NCBI RefSeq assembly: GCF_001657485.1
Contig: NZ_LXFU01000027.1
Coordinates: 147,570-211,569, forward strand
Length of the DNA: 64,000 nucleotides
From: Rhizobium sp. WYCCWR10014
GTDB taxonomy: Bacteria > Pseudomonadota > Alphaproteobacteria > Rhizobiales > Rhizobiaceae
Reading direction: 5' to 3'
Position numbers and translations under genes: made by a program. Shown here piece after piece: positions 12,928 to 30,699 of this stretch (position 1 is its first letter; each line of letters opens with the position of its first letter). Below the pieces are notes generated by a model. It ran no database searches. It was not told the DNA's origin and saw only the letters and a program-made list of their open reading frames with translations.

Positions 12928-13221
12928 ATGATCACGACACCTGATAACGACAATAATTTCGACGGCCCGATGATCTTCATCATCATCGGCAAGGGCTACG
13001 AGTCCGACGCCAGCGAAGGCATCGACCTGCACATCATGCTGAAGGCACCTGACGACGATACTGCCGTACGCGAGGCCTTGAACGCCCTTGCCGAGGAAGG
13101 CTTCATCGAGGCAGATCTCGACCAGATCGGCATGCTGACCGAGGTCCCGGCTGACGAGCCACACGCATCTGCCTACCAGGGCGCCGTCGAAGGCGAAGTC
13201 GCGATCATCCGGTTCAACTGA
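12928..13221 (+). CDS. Acidic 97-aa protein of unknown function
   Basis: The start is the ATG at 12928, preceded by GAAGGACAGG; the upstream extension of the open frame lacks this signal. The product (MITTPDNDNNFDGPMIFI...) has no signal peptide or convincing membrane segment. It is rich in Asp and Glu and reads like a small alpha/beta domain. I do not recognise a named family. It is convergent with rpoC and shares a terminator with it. The coding call rests on good initiation signals and placement. Confidence 0.75.
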   Translation: MITTPDNDNNFDGPMIFIIIGKGYESDASEGIDLHIMLKAPDDDTAVREALNALAEEGFIEADLDQIGMLTEVPADEPHASAYQGAVEGEVAIIRFN

Positions 13222-13306
13222 AGGGAGCTGCCGTTCACGCTGCCAACGCAGCATAAGCGGAAGCAGCCTCCCTCCCCGCCCGCCCAATCAGAGCAACCTA
13301 AATATG

Positions 13307-13338
13307 AAAAACCGCCCGGATCGCTCCGGGCGGTTTTT
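13307..13338. terminator. Bidirectional terminator between the 97-aa gene and rpoC
   Basis: Perfect inverted repeat: AAAAACCGCCCGGA, loop TCGC, then TCCGGGCGGTTTTT. With A-rich and T-rich flanks in both directions it can serve the rightward 97-aa gene and the leftward rpoBC transcript, whose stop codon is 25 bases away. Confidence 0.93.
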
Positions 13339-13362
13339 CAATTCGTCGACTTCAACCGCGGA

Positions 13363-17571
<4,209 letters not shown>

Positions 17572-17722
17572 GCCTGTCTCCTTCATGGGCTAAAGCGCCC
17601 TCAAAATGCGATGGTCGGCGGCAAATTCCCGGGAGCCGCCTCCCTCGCTTAAACGAGAATAACCGCTGGATGCGGCGAAACTTCCCTTCCGGGCCGACAC
17701 GGATACGGCGCCCGGCGGGACC

Positions 17723-17750
17723 GGCGTGCGCCGCATTGGCAGCGCACGCC
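17723..17750 (-). promoter_or_regulatory. Hairpin in the rpoB-rpoC spacer
   Basis: GGCGTGCGC and GCGCACGCC form a nine-bp GC stem with a 10-base loop, starting about 12 bases after the rpoB stop codon. No T-run follows, so it is more likely an RNA-processing or 3'-end-protecting structure than a terminator. Confidence 0.5.
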
Positions 17751-17761
17751 CTATCAAGTGC

Positions 17762-21901
<4,140 letters not shown>

Positions 21902-22064
21902 CGTCGCTCCTTCAAAATCTTGCACCCGGGCCTGCAACGGACGGGAACCGATGGCCAGTCGATCCCGTCAATCAATGAGTAGTTCAATCTCGTCCGACCC
22001 CAGAAAACGCTCAGCTCGGATTGCTGTGCTGCCCTCGGTGCGAGACCATCCTTTTGAAGAACCC

Positions 22065-22102
22065 ATTACCCAAAAGCCGTTTCGACGCGGCTTTTGGGTA
22101 AT
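22065..22102 (-). promoter_or_regulatory. Second hairpin of the rplL-rpoB spacer
   Basis: A perfect 15-bp inverted repeat (ATTACCCAAAAGCCG / CGGCTTTTGGGTAAT) with an eight-base loop, 63 bases past the rplL stop and well before rpoB. There is no T-run. By position it matches the region where E. coli has a partial terminator and an RNase III site. A role in partial termination or transcript cleavage is inferred. Confidence 0.6.
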
Positions 22103-22122
22103 TCGTTCAGAAAAACGGCAAA

Positions 22123-22150
22123 TGGGAGGCAGTAGAAATACTGCCTCCCA
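22123..22150 (-). terminator. Terminator-like hairpin directly after rplL (attenuator candidate)
   Basis: On the minus strand a perfect 12-bp stem TGGGAGGCAGTA / TACTGCCTCCCA closes the tetraloop TTTC, beginning 14 bases after the rplL stop, and is followed by TTTGCCGTTTTT. This resembles an intrinsic terminator but must be leaky if rpoBC depends on read-through. It could set the excess of L7/L12 over RNA polymerase. Confidence 0.65.
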
Positions 22151-22164
22151 AAAGCAGTTCAAGA

Positions 22165-22542
22165 TTACTTGACGTCGGCCTTGGCGCCAGCGTCTTCAAG
22201 CTTCTTCTTGATGTCAGCGGCTTCAGCCTTGTTGACGCCTTCCTTGACAGCCTTCGGAGCGGCTTCAACGAGATCCTTGGCTTCCTTGAGGCCCAGACCA
22301 GTGATGGCGCGGACTTCCTTGATGACGTTGATCTTATTGGCACCAGCTTCGACGAGGATGACGTCGAATTCGGTCTTTTCTTCTTCAACGACAGCAGCAG
22401 CAGCACCGCCGGCAGCGGCAGCAACAGCTACCGGAGCAGCAGCGGAAACGCCCCACTTTTCTTCGAGAAGCTTCGACAGTTCTGCAGCTTCCAGAACGGT
22501 CAGCGAGGAGAGGTCGTCAACGATCTTTGCGAGATCAGCCAT
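22165..22542 (-). CDS. rplL: 50S ribosomal protein L7/L12
   Basis: 125 residues: N-terminal dimerisation helix pair (residues 1-35), an Ala/Gly-rich flexible hinge (about 35-55), and the factor-binding domain ending [13 protein letters not shown]. The multi-copy stalk protein recruits EF-Tu, EF-G, IF2 and RF3. It is 58 bases after rplJ and is followed by strong hairpins. Confidence 0.98.
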   Translation of the reverse strand: MADLAKIVDDLSSLTVLEAAELSKLLEEKWGVSAAAPVAVAAAAGGAAAAVVEEEKTEFDVILVEAGANKINVIKEVRAITGLGLKEAKDLVEAAPKAVKEGVNKAEAADIKKKLEDAGAKADVK

Positions 22543-22600
22543 TTTACTAGTTCCTTTTGTTCGGTTCGAACCGGTTGATTATAAACAGCGAAAAACCGCC

Positions 22601-23119
22601 TTACGCGGCTTCGTCCTTCTTGGCGTAGGCCGCAAACACGCGGACAAGCTGGCTTGCCGGTGCTGCAACAACCCCAGCGATGCGGGTAGCCGGTGTCTGG
22701 ATCATGCCCAGCAGCTTCGCGCGCAGCTCATCGAGCGAAGGCAGGGTCGCAAGCGACTTGACTGCATCGGCGTTGAGCGTGGTTGTTCCCATGGCGCCGC
22801 CCAGAACAATGATCTTGTCATTGGTCTTGGCGAAATCCATGACGACCTTCGGAGCGGTGATCGGATCGGTGCTGTATGCAATCAGCGTCTGACCCTTGAA
22901 GAGATTGGACATCCCTTCCGCTTCCGTACCCTGAAGGGCAATCTTGGCCAGGCGGTTCTTCGCGACTTTGACGGTGCCGCCAGCTGCGCGCATCTTCGAA
23001 CGAAAATCGTTCATCTGCGCGACTGTGGCACCAGCATAGTGGGCCACGACAACTGAGCCCGAAGCCTTGAAGACTTCGTTCAGTTCCGTGACGAATTCGC
23101 GTTTTTCCGCTCTTTCCAC
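22601..23119 (-). CDS. rplJ: 50S ribosomal protein L10
   Basis: 172 residues (E. coli 165), beginning [20 protein letters not shown]. The start codon is GTG, preceded by GGAGATAAGCA. L10 anchors L7/L12 dimers to the 50S base; its C-terminal helix ([15 protein letters not shown]) is the L12-binding end. In E. coli the L10-L12 complex represses its own leader, and the leader here is structured as well. Confidence 0.97.
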   Translation of the reverse strand: MERAEKREFVTELNEVFKASGSVVVAHYAGATVAQMNDFRSKMRAAGGTVKVAKNRLAKIALQGTEAEGMSNLFKGQTLIAYSTDPITAPKVVMDFAKTNDKIIVLGGAMGTTTLNADAVKSLATLPSLDELRAKLLGMIQTPATRIAGVVAAPASQLVRVFAAYAKKDEAA

Positions 23120-23448
23120 TGCTTATCTCCAGTTGGCGGGACCGAAAATGGGCCCGCCGGTTGCCTTTTGCCTCCTGGGATCATGAGAGATCCCAAGCGA
23201 CGCTTGAGGATCCTGTCCCCCCGCGCTCTCGCGCCAATCAAGGCTAAAGAGGCACAAGGCATCCAAGGCTCGAACCGAGTTCCTAGAAGCGAACTTCTTG
23301 CAATTCGGGTCTTACCCGTCTCATGCAGGCTAAGTGATTAAGGGAAAACCACCTGCAATCTCGGACAGGATTCCGGATTTCTCCGGAATATTCCGGCCCC
23401 TTGCGAGGCCGGAAATTCAGTCACCGGACTTAAAGCCCGGCCATAAAC
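23120..23448 (-). promoter_or_regulatory. rplA-rplJ spacer: rplJ leader with candidate L10 autoregulatory structures
   Basis: The 329-base spacer has two hairpins near rplJ: GGGATC / GATCCC with a six-base loop (23177-23194), and a larger one with GGCGGG / CCCGCC arms (23135-23158), ending just before the ribosome-binding site. Next to rplA are ATTCCGGA / TCCGGAAT (23370-23389) and TTCCGGCC / GGCCGGAA (23391-23414). By position this is where an L10 leader is expected; I could not verify the kink-turn consensus. No clear -35/-10 was found. Confidence 0.45.
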
Positions 23449-24150
23449 TTACGCAGCCGGAGCACCGGTGACCGAGCCGGGCTCGATCTTGACGCCCGGG
23501 CCCATGGTCGAGGAAATCGCCACGCGCTTGACGTAGTTGCCCTTGGCGCCAGCCGGCTTCGCCTTGATGACGGCGTCAGCAAAGGCGCGGATGTTTTCTT
23601 CCAGAGCCTTGGCGTCGAACGAGGCCTTGCCGATACCGGCATGGACGATGCCTGCCTTCTCGACGCGGAACTCGACAGCGCCGCCCTTGGAAGCCTTGAC
23701 GGCTCCGGCGACATCCATGGTGACGGTGCCGACCTTCGGGTTCGGCATCATGCCGCGCGGACCGAGAACCTTACCGAGACGGCCGACGAGCGGCATCATG
23801 TCGGGGGTGGCGATGCAGCGATCGAATTCGATCTTGCCGCCCTGGACGATTTCGACGAGGTCTTCGGCGCCGACGATATCGGCACCGGCGGCCTTGGCTT
23901 CGTCAGCCTTGGCGCCACGAGCGAAGACGGCGACGCGAACCGTGCGGCCCGTGCCGTTCGGCAGGTTGACGACGCCGCGAACCATCTGGTCCGCATGGCG
24001 CGGGTCGACGCCGAGGTTCATCGAGACTTCGATGGTTTCGTCGAACTTGGCGACAGCCCGTTCCTTGACCATGCCGATGGCCAGGGTCAGAGCGTAGAGC
24101 TTGGTGGGATCAACACCTTCGTTGATCTTCTGCGTGCGCTTACCAGCCAT
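23449..24150 (-). CDS. rplA: 50S ribosomal protein L1
   Basis: 233 residues (E. coli 234), beginning [14 protein letters not shown]. The family signature around [20 protein letters not shown] and the [20 protein letters not shown] motif are present. L1 forms the mobile stalk at the E site and represses the rplKA transcript in E. coli. It starts four bases after rplK. Confidence 0.98.
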   Translation of the reverse strand: MAGKRTQKINEGVDPTKLYALTLAIGMVKERAVAKFDETIEVSMNLGVDPRHADQMVRGVVNLPNGTGRTVRVAVFARGAKADEAKAAGADIVGAEDLVEIVQGGKIEFDRCIATPDMMPLVGRLGKVLGPRGMMPNPKVGTVTMDVAGAVKASKGGAVEFRVEKAGIVHAGIGKASFDAKALEENIRAFADAVIKAKPAGAKGNYVKRVAISSTMGPGVKIEPGSVTGAPAA

Positions 24151-24154
24151 GATC

Positions 24155-24586
24155 TTAACCCACCACTTCCAGACCCATGGCGCGGGCAGAGCCCTCGATC
24201 ATCGCCATTGCACCTTCGATATCCGCTGCGTTCAGATCCTTCATCTTGGCTTCTGCGATCGACTTGATCTGAGCCTTGGTGAGGGAGCCGGCCTTGGCGC
24301 CCTTGCCGGGCGTCTTGGAACCGGACGCGATCTTCGCTTCCTTCTTCAGCCAGTAGCTGACCGGCGGCTGCTTCATCGCGAAGGTGAAGGACTTGTCCTG
24401 GTAATAGGTGATGACGACCGGAATCGGCATGCCCTTTTCCATTTCCTGCGTGGCGGCATTGAACGCCTTGCAGAATTCCATGATGTTAATGCCACGCTGA
24501 CCAAGCGCCGGACCAATCGGCGGGGACGGGTTTGCCGATCCTGCCTTGACCTGAAGCTTGAGCTGGCCTGCAACTTTCTTAGCCAT
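24155..24586 (-). CDS. rplK: 50S ribosomal protein L11
   Basis: 143 residues (E. coli 142) with the proline-rich N-terminus [20 protein letters not shown] and the conserved [20 protein letters not shown]11 binds the GTPase-associated centre of 23S rRNA and is needed for RelA activation. It is preceded by a 176-base gap from nusG in which no promoter was recognised. Confidence 0.98.
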   Translation of the reverse strand: MAKKVAGQLKLQVKAGSANPSPPIGPALGQRGINIMEFCKAFNAATQEMEKGMPIPVVITYYQDKSFTFAMKQPPVSYWLKKEAKIASGSKTPGKGAKAGSLTKAQIKSIAEAKMKDLNAADIEGAMAMIEGSARAMGLEVVG

Positions 24587-24762
24587 ATCTCTCTGCCTTT
24601 CATGAACGGCCGGTCGCCCGGCCCGTGATGCCGGATCTCTCCGGCGGCTGCGGTTGCGTGGTGCGGATCCTTAGGGTCCGGCTAAGACCCCTCACCTTCC
24701 ACGCGGGTGCGGACAAGGTCCGCAGGAAACAGGCCGCAAGGGCCAGCTTCCAGTTTCTGCAA

Positions 24763-25293
24763 TCAGACCTTCTCGACCTGAGCGTATTCCAGCTCGACCG
24801 GCGTTGCGCGGCCGAAGATCGACACTTCCACTTTCAGGCGCGAACGTTCCTCGTCCACATCCTGAACCGTGCCGTTGAACGACGCGAACGGGCCGTCGGA
24901 AACGCGGACCTGCTCGCCGATCTCGAAGGTAATGGAGGCCTTCGGCCGCTCGACACCTTCCTGGACCTGACCGAGAATGCGCTCGGCTTCATAATCCGGA
25001 ATCGGAACGGGCTTATTGTCGGAGCCGAGGAAACCTGTGACCTTCGGCGTATTCTTGATCAGGTGGTAGGCTTCGTCCGTCAGATTGGCACGAACCATGA
25101 CATAGCCCGGGAAAAACTTGCGCTCGGAATCGACCTTGCGGCCGCGACGCACTTCCACCACCTTTTCAGTCGGCACGAGGATCTTCTCGAACAGGTGCTC
25201 AAGCCCCTTCTGGCGAGCCTTGTTCTCGATGTCTTCAGCCACCTTCTTTTCAAAATTTGAATATGCGTGGACGATGTACCAACGTGCCGCCAT
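24763..25293 (-). CDS. nusG: Transcription termination/antitermination factor NusG
   Basis: 176 residues from MAARWYIVHAYSNFEKKVAEDI, with GGTGGAG six bases before the ATG; alternative starts two and four codons upstream overlap this site. The NGN domain covers roughly residues 1-115, and the C-terminal KOW domain begins at GEQVRVSDGPFASFNG. NusG couples RNA polymerase to rho or to ribosomal S10. It lies 17 bases from secE. Confidence 0.97.
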   Translation of the reverse strand: MAARWYIVHAYSNFEKKVAEDIENKARQKGLEHLFEKILVPTEKVVEVRRGRKVDSERKFFPGYVMVRANLTDEAYHLIKNTPKVTGFLGSDNKPVPIPDYEAERILGQVQEGVERPKASITFEIGEQVRVSDGPFASFNGTVQDVDEERSRLKVEVSIFGRATPVELEYAQVEKV

Positions 25294-25310
25294 TTTCATC
25301 TCCACCCGTA

Positions 25311-25511
25311 TCAGTTGCCGGTATTCAGCACGAAGCTCAGAGCCCAGCCAATCAGCTGGTCAGCGGCAAAGAAAAACAGCGCGGCGAAAACCACCATCAC
25401 CAGCACCATGACCGTCGAGATCATGGTCTCGCGGCGCGACGGCCATGTAACTTTCGACGTCTCGGAGCGAACCTGCTGCAGAAACGCAAACGGATTGGAT
25501 TTGGATGCCAT
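25311..25511 (-). CDS. secE: Preprotein translocase subunit SecE (single-helix form)
   Basis: 66 residues from MASKSNPFAFLQQVRSE. The conserved amphipathic stretch VTWPSRRETMISTV is followed by one membrane helix (VMVLVMVVFAALFFFAADQ). This is the short alphaproteobacterial form; E. coli SecE has three helices. SecE stabilises SecY. The secE-nusG pair next to tRNA-Trp is standard gene order. Confidence 0.95.
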   Translation of the reverse strand: MASKSNPFAFLQQVRSETSKVTWPSRRETMISTVMVLVMVVFAALFFFAADQLIGWALSFVLNTGN

Positions 25512-25706
25512 CGACTGCCCACGCAATTACGGCGCGTAAAGCTGAAACTATCAGCCCCACGCACCGCGTGTCTGTTGAACCCTAAATAAACACCGATTTC
25601 CGAATACACAAGGGGGAAACCGAAGTTTAACGAAATTACTTACCACCAATCAATCCCCGACCGGAAATGCCGCGAGCATGTCCGCGCTGTCCCGCATCCA
25701 GGAAAA

Positions 25707-25782
<76 letters not shown>

Positions 25783-25846
25783 TCATACCGATCATTCAGC
25801 GCCAGAGCCAAGGCCCGCAAATCGCTGCTGAAAAGCATGGCGCTCC

Positions 25847-25875
25847 CTTTAAGACGACGGCACGGGATTGGCAAG
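25847..25875 (-). promoter_or_regulatory. Candidate promoter of the tRNA-Trp-secE-nusG unit
   Basis: On the minus strand CTTGCC (25870-25875) and TTAAAG (25847-25852) are separated by 17 bases, about 65 bases before the tRNA-Trp 5' end. This is a moderate match to the housekeeping sigma consensus. Confidence 0.35.
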
Positions 25876-25950
25876 CACGATTTTCGATTTTCAAAGCCAT
25901 TCTCCTGATATGCGAGCGATCGGCCTTTCAATCGCGGAACCACGGTCCGT

Positions 25951-26844
25951 TCACACCTTCACATATTTCCGCCAATCGTGTTCTTCTTTAAAACCCAGCA
26001 CTTCGCGGATCTTGCGGTTGGAGAGCAGGCCCTCATATTCGCCGATCTCGCGGGTGAAGGGCACGTTCGGAAAGAATCGCTTCGCAAGCTCTTTCGACGG
26101 CGTATTCGCCGAGACCGTGTCATTGGCGGCGTTGAAGACCTGGTAGCCGAGGCCGTCCTTCTCGATGCAGAGGTGGCAGATCTGCCCGAGGTCGCGGGCG
26201 TCGATATAGCTCCAGGCGATGCGCTTGCGCATCTCGGGATTGGCGAAAAAGGTCGGAAACTTCTCGTATTCGTCAGGCTCGATGACGTTGCCGATGCGCA
26301 GCGCATAGATGTCGAAGCCCGAACGTTCGGCAAAGGCGCGCGCCGTCTTTTCGTTGACCACCTTGGAAAGGCCGTAGGAATCCATCGGATTGACGTCGTA
26401 GTCCTCCTCCAGCGGGAACTGGTGGAAATCGCGATGGCCTTCGGCGAAGCAGACGCCGTAGGTCGTCTCGCTCGATGCGACGATGATCTTCCGGATGCCG
26501 AGCTTCACCGCCGCCTCGATGACATTATAGGTGCCCATCGTGTTGATGCGGAAGGTTTCGTTGTCGGGCTTGATCAGGATGCGCGGGATGGCCGCGAAAT
26601 GCACGACGGCATCGAACGGCTGCACGCCCCTGCCCGCGTCGAGATCGGGAAAATCGCGATGCATCGAAAGCGCGTTGAACACCTGACCGCTATCGGTGAT
26701 GTCGGCGATGAGATTGGTGACGCCGGGGCTATCCAGCGGCACGAGATCGAGGTTGTGAACCTCGTAGCCGGCATTGACGAGCCATGGCACAGCATGGCGA
26801 CCTGCCTTGCCCGAACCGCCCGTGAACAGAATACGTCTTTTCAT
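25951..26844 (-). CDS. NAD-dependent epimerase/dehydratase family protein
   Basis: 297 residues of the extended SDR type. The N-terminal Rossmann motif is TGGSGKAG (about residues 8-15), a mid-chain Ser-Ser pair reads ASSETTYG, and the catalytic YxxxK reads YGLSK. Such enzymes act on nucleotide sugars or sugar acids; the substrate is not evident. It is inserted between tRNA-Trp and tuf copy 2, an interval often free of other genes, and has no pathway partner nearby. The start is the ATG opening MKRRILFTGG. Confidence 0.88.
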   Translation of the reverse strand: MKRRILFTGGSGKAGRHAVPWLVNAGYEVHNLDLVPLDSPGVTNLIADITDSGQVFNALSMHRDFPDLDAGRGVQPFDAVVHFAAIPRILIKPDNETFRINTMGTYNVIEAAVKLGIRKIIVASSETTYGVCFAEGHRDFHQFPLEEDYDVNPMDSYGLSKVVNEKTARAFAERSGFDIYALRIGNVIEPDEYEKFPTFFANPEMRKRIAWSYIDARDLGQICHLCIEKDGLGYQVFNAANDTVSANTPSKELAKRFFPNVPFTREIGEYEGLLSNRKIREVLGFKEEHDWRKYVKV

Positions 26845-27015
26845 GGAATATCCTCCGCGTCATGAAATCGGAGGCATAGATAGACGCTTCCGCGCGAAGA
26901 GCAAGCGAGCGTCATGCAAGGGTTCACCCCCGCGTCGCCAGGAGCATCCTATCCGGGAGCACCTGGCCGATCATTTCCGATCATCGCAGAACCCTGCGAT
27001 ACTCGGCAAAGGTCG

Positions 27016-27150
27016 TCACTTGACGACACTTACCTCGCCAATCTGCACGACGGCAGACTGAACAACTTCTTGCGGTATTGCAGCGATGAAAAACATCGTG
27101 AAAACATACATCGCGAATATCGTCGCAGCGAATGTGGCCTTTGGAATCAT
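27016..27150 (-). CDS. Small membrane protein of unknown function (44 aa)
   Basis: The ATG at 27150 is preceded by AGAGGAG seven bases upstream. The peptide MIPKATFAATIFAMYVFTMF continues FIAAIPQEVVQSAVVQIGEVSVVK: one strongly hydrophobic segment (about residues 6-26) followed by a short soluble tail. I do not recognise a family. The call rests on the ribosome-binding site and the hydrophobic design. Confidence 0.5.
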   Translation of the reverse strand: MIPKATFAATIFAMYVFTMFFIAAIPQEVVQSAVVQIGEVSVVK

Positions 27151-27300
27151 CCGGGCTCTCCTCTTTGCAAGAAGGAGTCTGGACCACAATGGTCCAATCA
27201 CAAACCGGTTTCTGAACGTGAGATGAACAAAATACTGTGACAGGCCAATTTAACGATATTTTTACAACACCTGTTAAACCTACAGGAAGCCATGAAAATG

Positions 27301-27326
27301 AAAAACCCCGCTGTTTCCAGCGGGGT
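27301..27326 (-). terminator. Intrinsic terminator of tuf copy 2
   Basis: On the minus strand CCCCGCTG, loop GAAA, CAGCGGGG and then TTTTT. It begins about 27 bases after the tuf stop codon. A clear rho-independent terminator ending the tRNA-Tyr-tRNA-Gly-tuf unit. Confidence 0.95.
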
Positions 27327-27352
27327 CTTCATAATTGCGGATAACTCGAAAG

Positions 27353-28528
<1,176 letters not shown>

Positions 28529-28875
28529 TTGAATGCTTCCTGTGAACGAAAATGGTGGCCCCGGCGAACCGGTTTAGTGCCGCCGTTTAAGGCTTTCGGC
28601 GGCATTGCGCAAGACTTAATTGCAGACGCCAAACTTGGCCTGACAGCGCATATGGGAGACAATTCGCCGCCTGCAAGGCAATTCGCCAAAGCCCCCTCGA
28701 AAATCGCTGAAATCTTAGAGAAAATCGCATTGACCGCCGGAGAGGCGCCATAGACGTTCGGCGTCGAGCGCCCTTCCCTGCCAGCCGATAACCGCAATCG
28801 TCAGCTTCTCCGGCAGCGCCGGAAACATTTCGGGACGACCGATGCCGCGGTCATATGAACTAGCGTAACGGAAAC
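28529..28875 (-). other. Spacer between tRNA-Gly and tuf copy 2
   Basis: 347 bases without a supportable gene. GGAAGC before the tuf ATG is the ribosome-binding site. A loose promoter-like pair (TTGCGC and TTAAAC, 16 apart) precedes tuf, so tuf might be transcribed alone as well as with the tRNAs. Nothing else is recognised. Confidence 0.4.
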
Positions 28876-28949
28876 TGGAGCGGGTAGCGGGAATCGAACC
28901 CGCGTATTCAGCTTGGAAGGCTGCTGCTCTACCATTGAGCTATACCCGC
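28876..28949 (-). tRNA. tRNA-Gly (anticodon TCC)
   Basis: A 74-base cloverleaf: acceptor GCGGGTA, D arm AGCTCAATGGTAGAGC, anticodon loop CTTCCAA, T arm GCGGGTTCGATTCCCGC and an encoded CCA. It is 24 bases downstream of tRNA-Tyr and probably shares its transcript. Confidence 0.97.
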
Positions 28950-28973
28950 GGGGTGGTCCGATCCGATGACGAA

Positions 28974-29058
28974 TGGTGGAGAGAGTTGGATTTGAACCAA
29001 CGTAGGCTGAGCCAACGGATTTACAGTCCGTCCCCTTTAACCACTCGGGCATCTCTCC
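28974..29058 (-). tRNA. tRNA-Tyr (anticodon GTA)
   Basis: An 85-base tRNA with a long variable arm, as expected for bacterial tRNA-Tyr. Acceptor GGAGAGA, anticodon loop CTGTAAA, T arm TTGGTTCAAATCCAA and an encoded CCA. First gene of the tRNA-Tyr-tRNA-Gly-tuf cluster. Confidence 0.97.
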
Positions 29059-29127
29059 AGTTTCGTCCGGATCGCAAGACCAAGTTCGTCAGACTTCGAA
29101 GCGTTGCCGCCCGTCGTCTGCGCCGCG

Positions 29128-29156
29128 TATATGACCGGAGCATTTCAGTCTGTCAA
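29128..29156 (-). promoter_or_regulatory. Promoter of the tRNA-Tyr-tRNA-Gly-tuf unit
   Basis: On the minus strand a consensus -35 TTGACA (29151-29156), a 17-base spacer and CATATA (29128-29133) lie about 70 bases before tRNA-Tyr. This is the best housekeeping-type promoter in the left half of the window. Confidence 0.65.
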
Positions 29157-29258
29157 CACGATGACAACGGAAAAAACACGAAAAATTTCATTCGCCGCCG
29201 AAAGCCGGCATATGAAAGAAAGCCTATGCGGCAGCGAGCGCCATAGCTATAAAGCTGC

Positions 29259-30149
29259 ATGAGCAAAGACAACAAATCCGGCGGTAAGACCGCGACAGAC
29301 CCATCCGCCAAGGATACGCATTACGCCACTCTGCGGCGCGCCCACCGTGACGCCAAGCGCGAACGCGGCGAGATTCCGACGCCTCAGCCGCAGAAACGAA
29401 AGCGCGGTGGCGACGATTGGAAGCCGCCGGCGCTTGCGCCCGACCAGGTGCATCTCTATGGCCTGCATACGGTGCGCGCAGCGCTCGACAATCCCGAGCG
29501 CAAGAAGATCAAGCTGTTCGCGACTCAGAACGCACTTGCGCGCCTCGAAGTCGACGTCGAGGCGCTCGGCATTCCTTTCGAGATCGTTTCGCCGCAGGAG
29601 ATCGACAAGGTGCTCGGCCCGGAGGCGATCCATCAGGGCGTCATGCTGGAAACACGGCCGCTTCCGGTACGCCGGCTCGAAGCGCTGAAGGAAAGCCCTC
29701 TCCTGCTCGTCCTCGATCAGGTGACCGACCCGCACAATGTCGGCGCGATCATGCGCTCGGCCGTCGCCTTCAATGCCGGCGCTGTGATCACCACGCAGCG
29801 ACACAGCCCGACCGAATCGGGCGTGCTCGCCAAGTCCGCCTCCGGCGCGCTGGAACTGATACCTTATATACAGGTCACCAATCTCGCCGATGCGCTCGGT
29901 GAATTGCACAAGCTCGGCTTCTCCACCATCGGCCTCGATTCGGAAGGGCCAGCGCCACTCGAAGGCACCTTGTCGGGCGAGAAGGTGGCGCTCGTGCTCG
30001 GCTCCGAGGGCAAGGGACTTCGGCAGAAGACACGGGAAACCGTAAACGCACTTGCCCGTCTCGACATGCCGGGTGCGATCAAATCGCTCAACGTCTCGAA
30101 TGCAGCGGCGATCGCACTTTACGCGGCGCGGCTTCACCTGAAGGCATAG
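29259..30149 (+). CDS. rlmB: 23S rRNA 2'-O-ribose methyltransferase, TrmH/SpoU family (RlmB-like)
   Basis: 296 residues. After a basic, poorly conserved leader of about 60 residues comes a substrate-binding domain (LYGLHTVRAALDNPERK) and the SPOUT domain. Its three motifs are LDQVTDPHNVGAIMRSA (about 152-168), LVLGSEGKGLR (about 244-254) and SLNVSNAAAIALY (near the C-terminus). E. coli RlmB methylates G2251 of 23S rRNA in the P loop; family resemblance supports the same here, though other SpoU targets are possible. Confidence 0.88.
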   Translation: MSKDNKSGGKTATDPSAKDTHYATLRRAHRDAKRERGEIPTPQPQKRKRGGDDWKPPALAPDQVHLYGLHTVRAALDNPERKKIKLFATQNALARLEVDVEALGIPFEIVSPQEIDKVLGPEAIHQGVMLETRPLPVRRLEALKESPLLLVLDQVTDPHNVGAIMRSAVAFNAGAVITTQRHSPTESGVLAKSASGALELIPYIQVTNLADALGELHKLGFSTIGLDSEGPAPLEGTLSGEKVALVLGSEGKGLRQKTRETVNALARLDMPGAIKSLNVSNAAAIALYAARLHLKA

Positions 30150-30476
30150 GCCGGCCGTGGCAAGGGCAGCCGGTCGATCCGTCCATCTGCCTGCGCGCCG
30201 TATCGCCTGCATAGGCCACTTCGACGGGATAGACGATCATCCGTGACATACAGCGCGGCGTGTCTTTTCAGACGCGCAATCGATTCGGATCTAAGGAATT
30301 ATGCGGGAGTTCGATCCGGCGCGATAAATGGAAACGGACACGGACAACGCTCGTGCAACGCCCCACCGATGCCGGAAAAATCCACTTTTACCTTGGAATG
30401 ACGCCCTGGAGCATTATGATCGGGCGATGACCGGTTGTTGCGACCGGCTCAGAAGCAAGAAGGAACGATCCCTATC
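30150..30476 (+). other. Intergenic region after rlmB
   Basis: 327 bases with no supportable gene. A hairpin GCGTGTC / GACGCGC with loop TTTTCA (30258-30277, one G-U pair) lies about 110 bases after rlmB without a T-run. The last 20 bases include AAGGA, the probable ribosome-binding site of the next small gene. Confidence 0.4.
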
Positions 30477-30635
30477 ATGGCCATTCGACCGCTGATTTTC
30501 GGTATCCTCTTCATCGCGGTCTTCGTCGTGATTATCATCAGCATCATTTGGGTGGACACGTCGCACCCCATCCACCAGCCCGATCCTCTGTCGCCGACGG
30601 CGCCAGGCCCCGCGACGCCGGGCCAGGTTCAATAA
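30477..30635 (+). CDS. Small single-helix membrane protein of unknown function (52 aa)
   Basis: The peptide starts MAIRPLIFGILFIAVFVVII and has one long hydrophobic helix (residues 5-25) followed by a Pro/Ser/Thr-rich tail (HPIHQPDPLSPTAPGPATPG) predicted to lie outside the membrane. AAGGA lies about 12 bases upstream, a little far. Family unknown. It is followed by another small hydrophobic peptide gene. Confidence 0.55.
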   Translation: MAIRPLIFGILFIAVFVVIIISIIWVDTSHPIHQPDPLSPTAPGPATPGQVQ

Positions 30636-30699
30636 TACTGGCAGGAACGCGGACGGAGATCATGCGTTAATCCCGGAATCGAACGAGGATTGAACGCTT

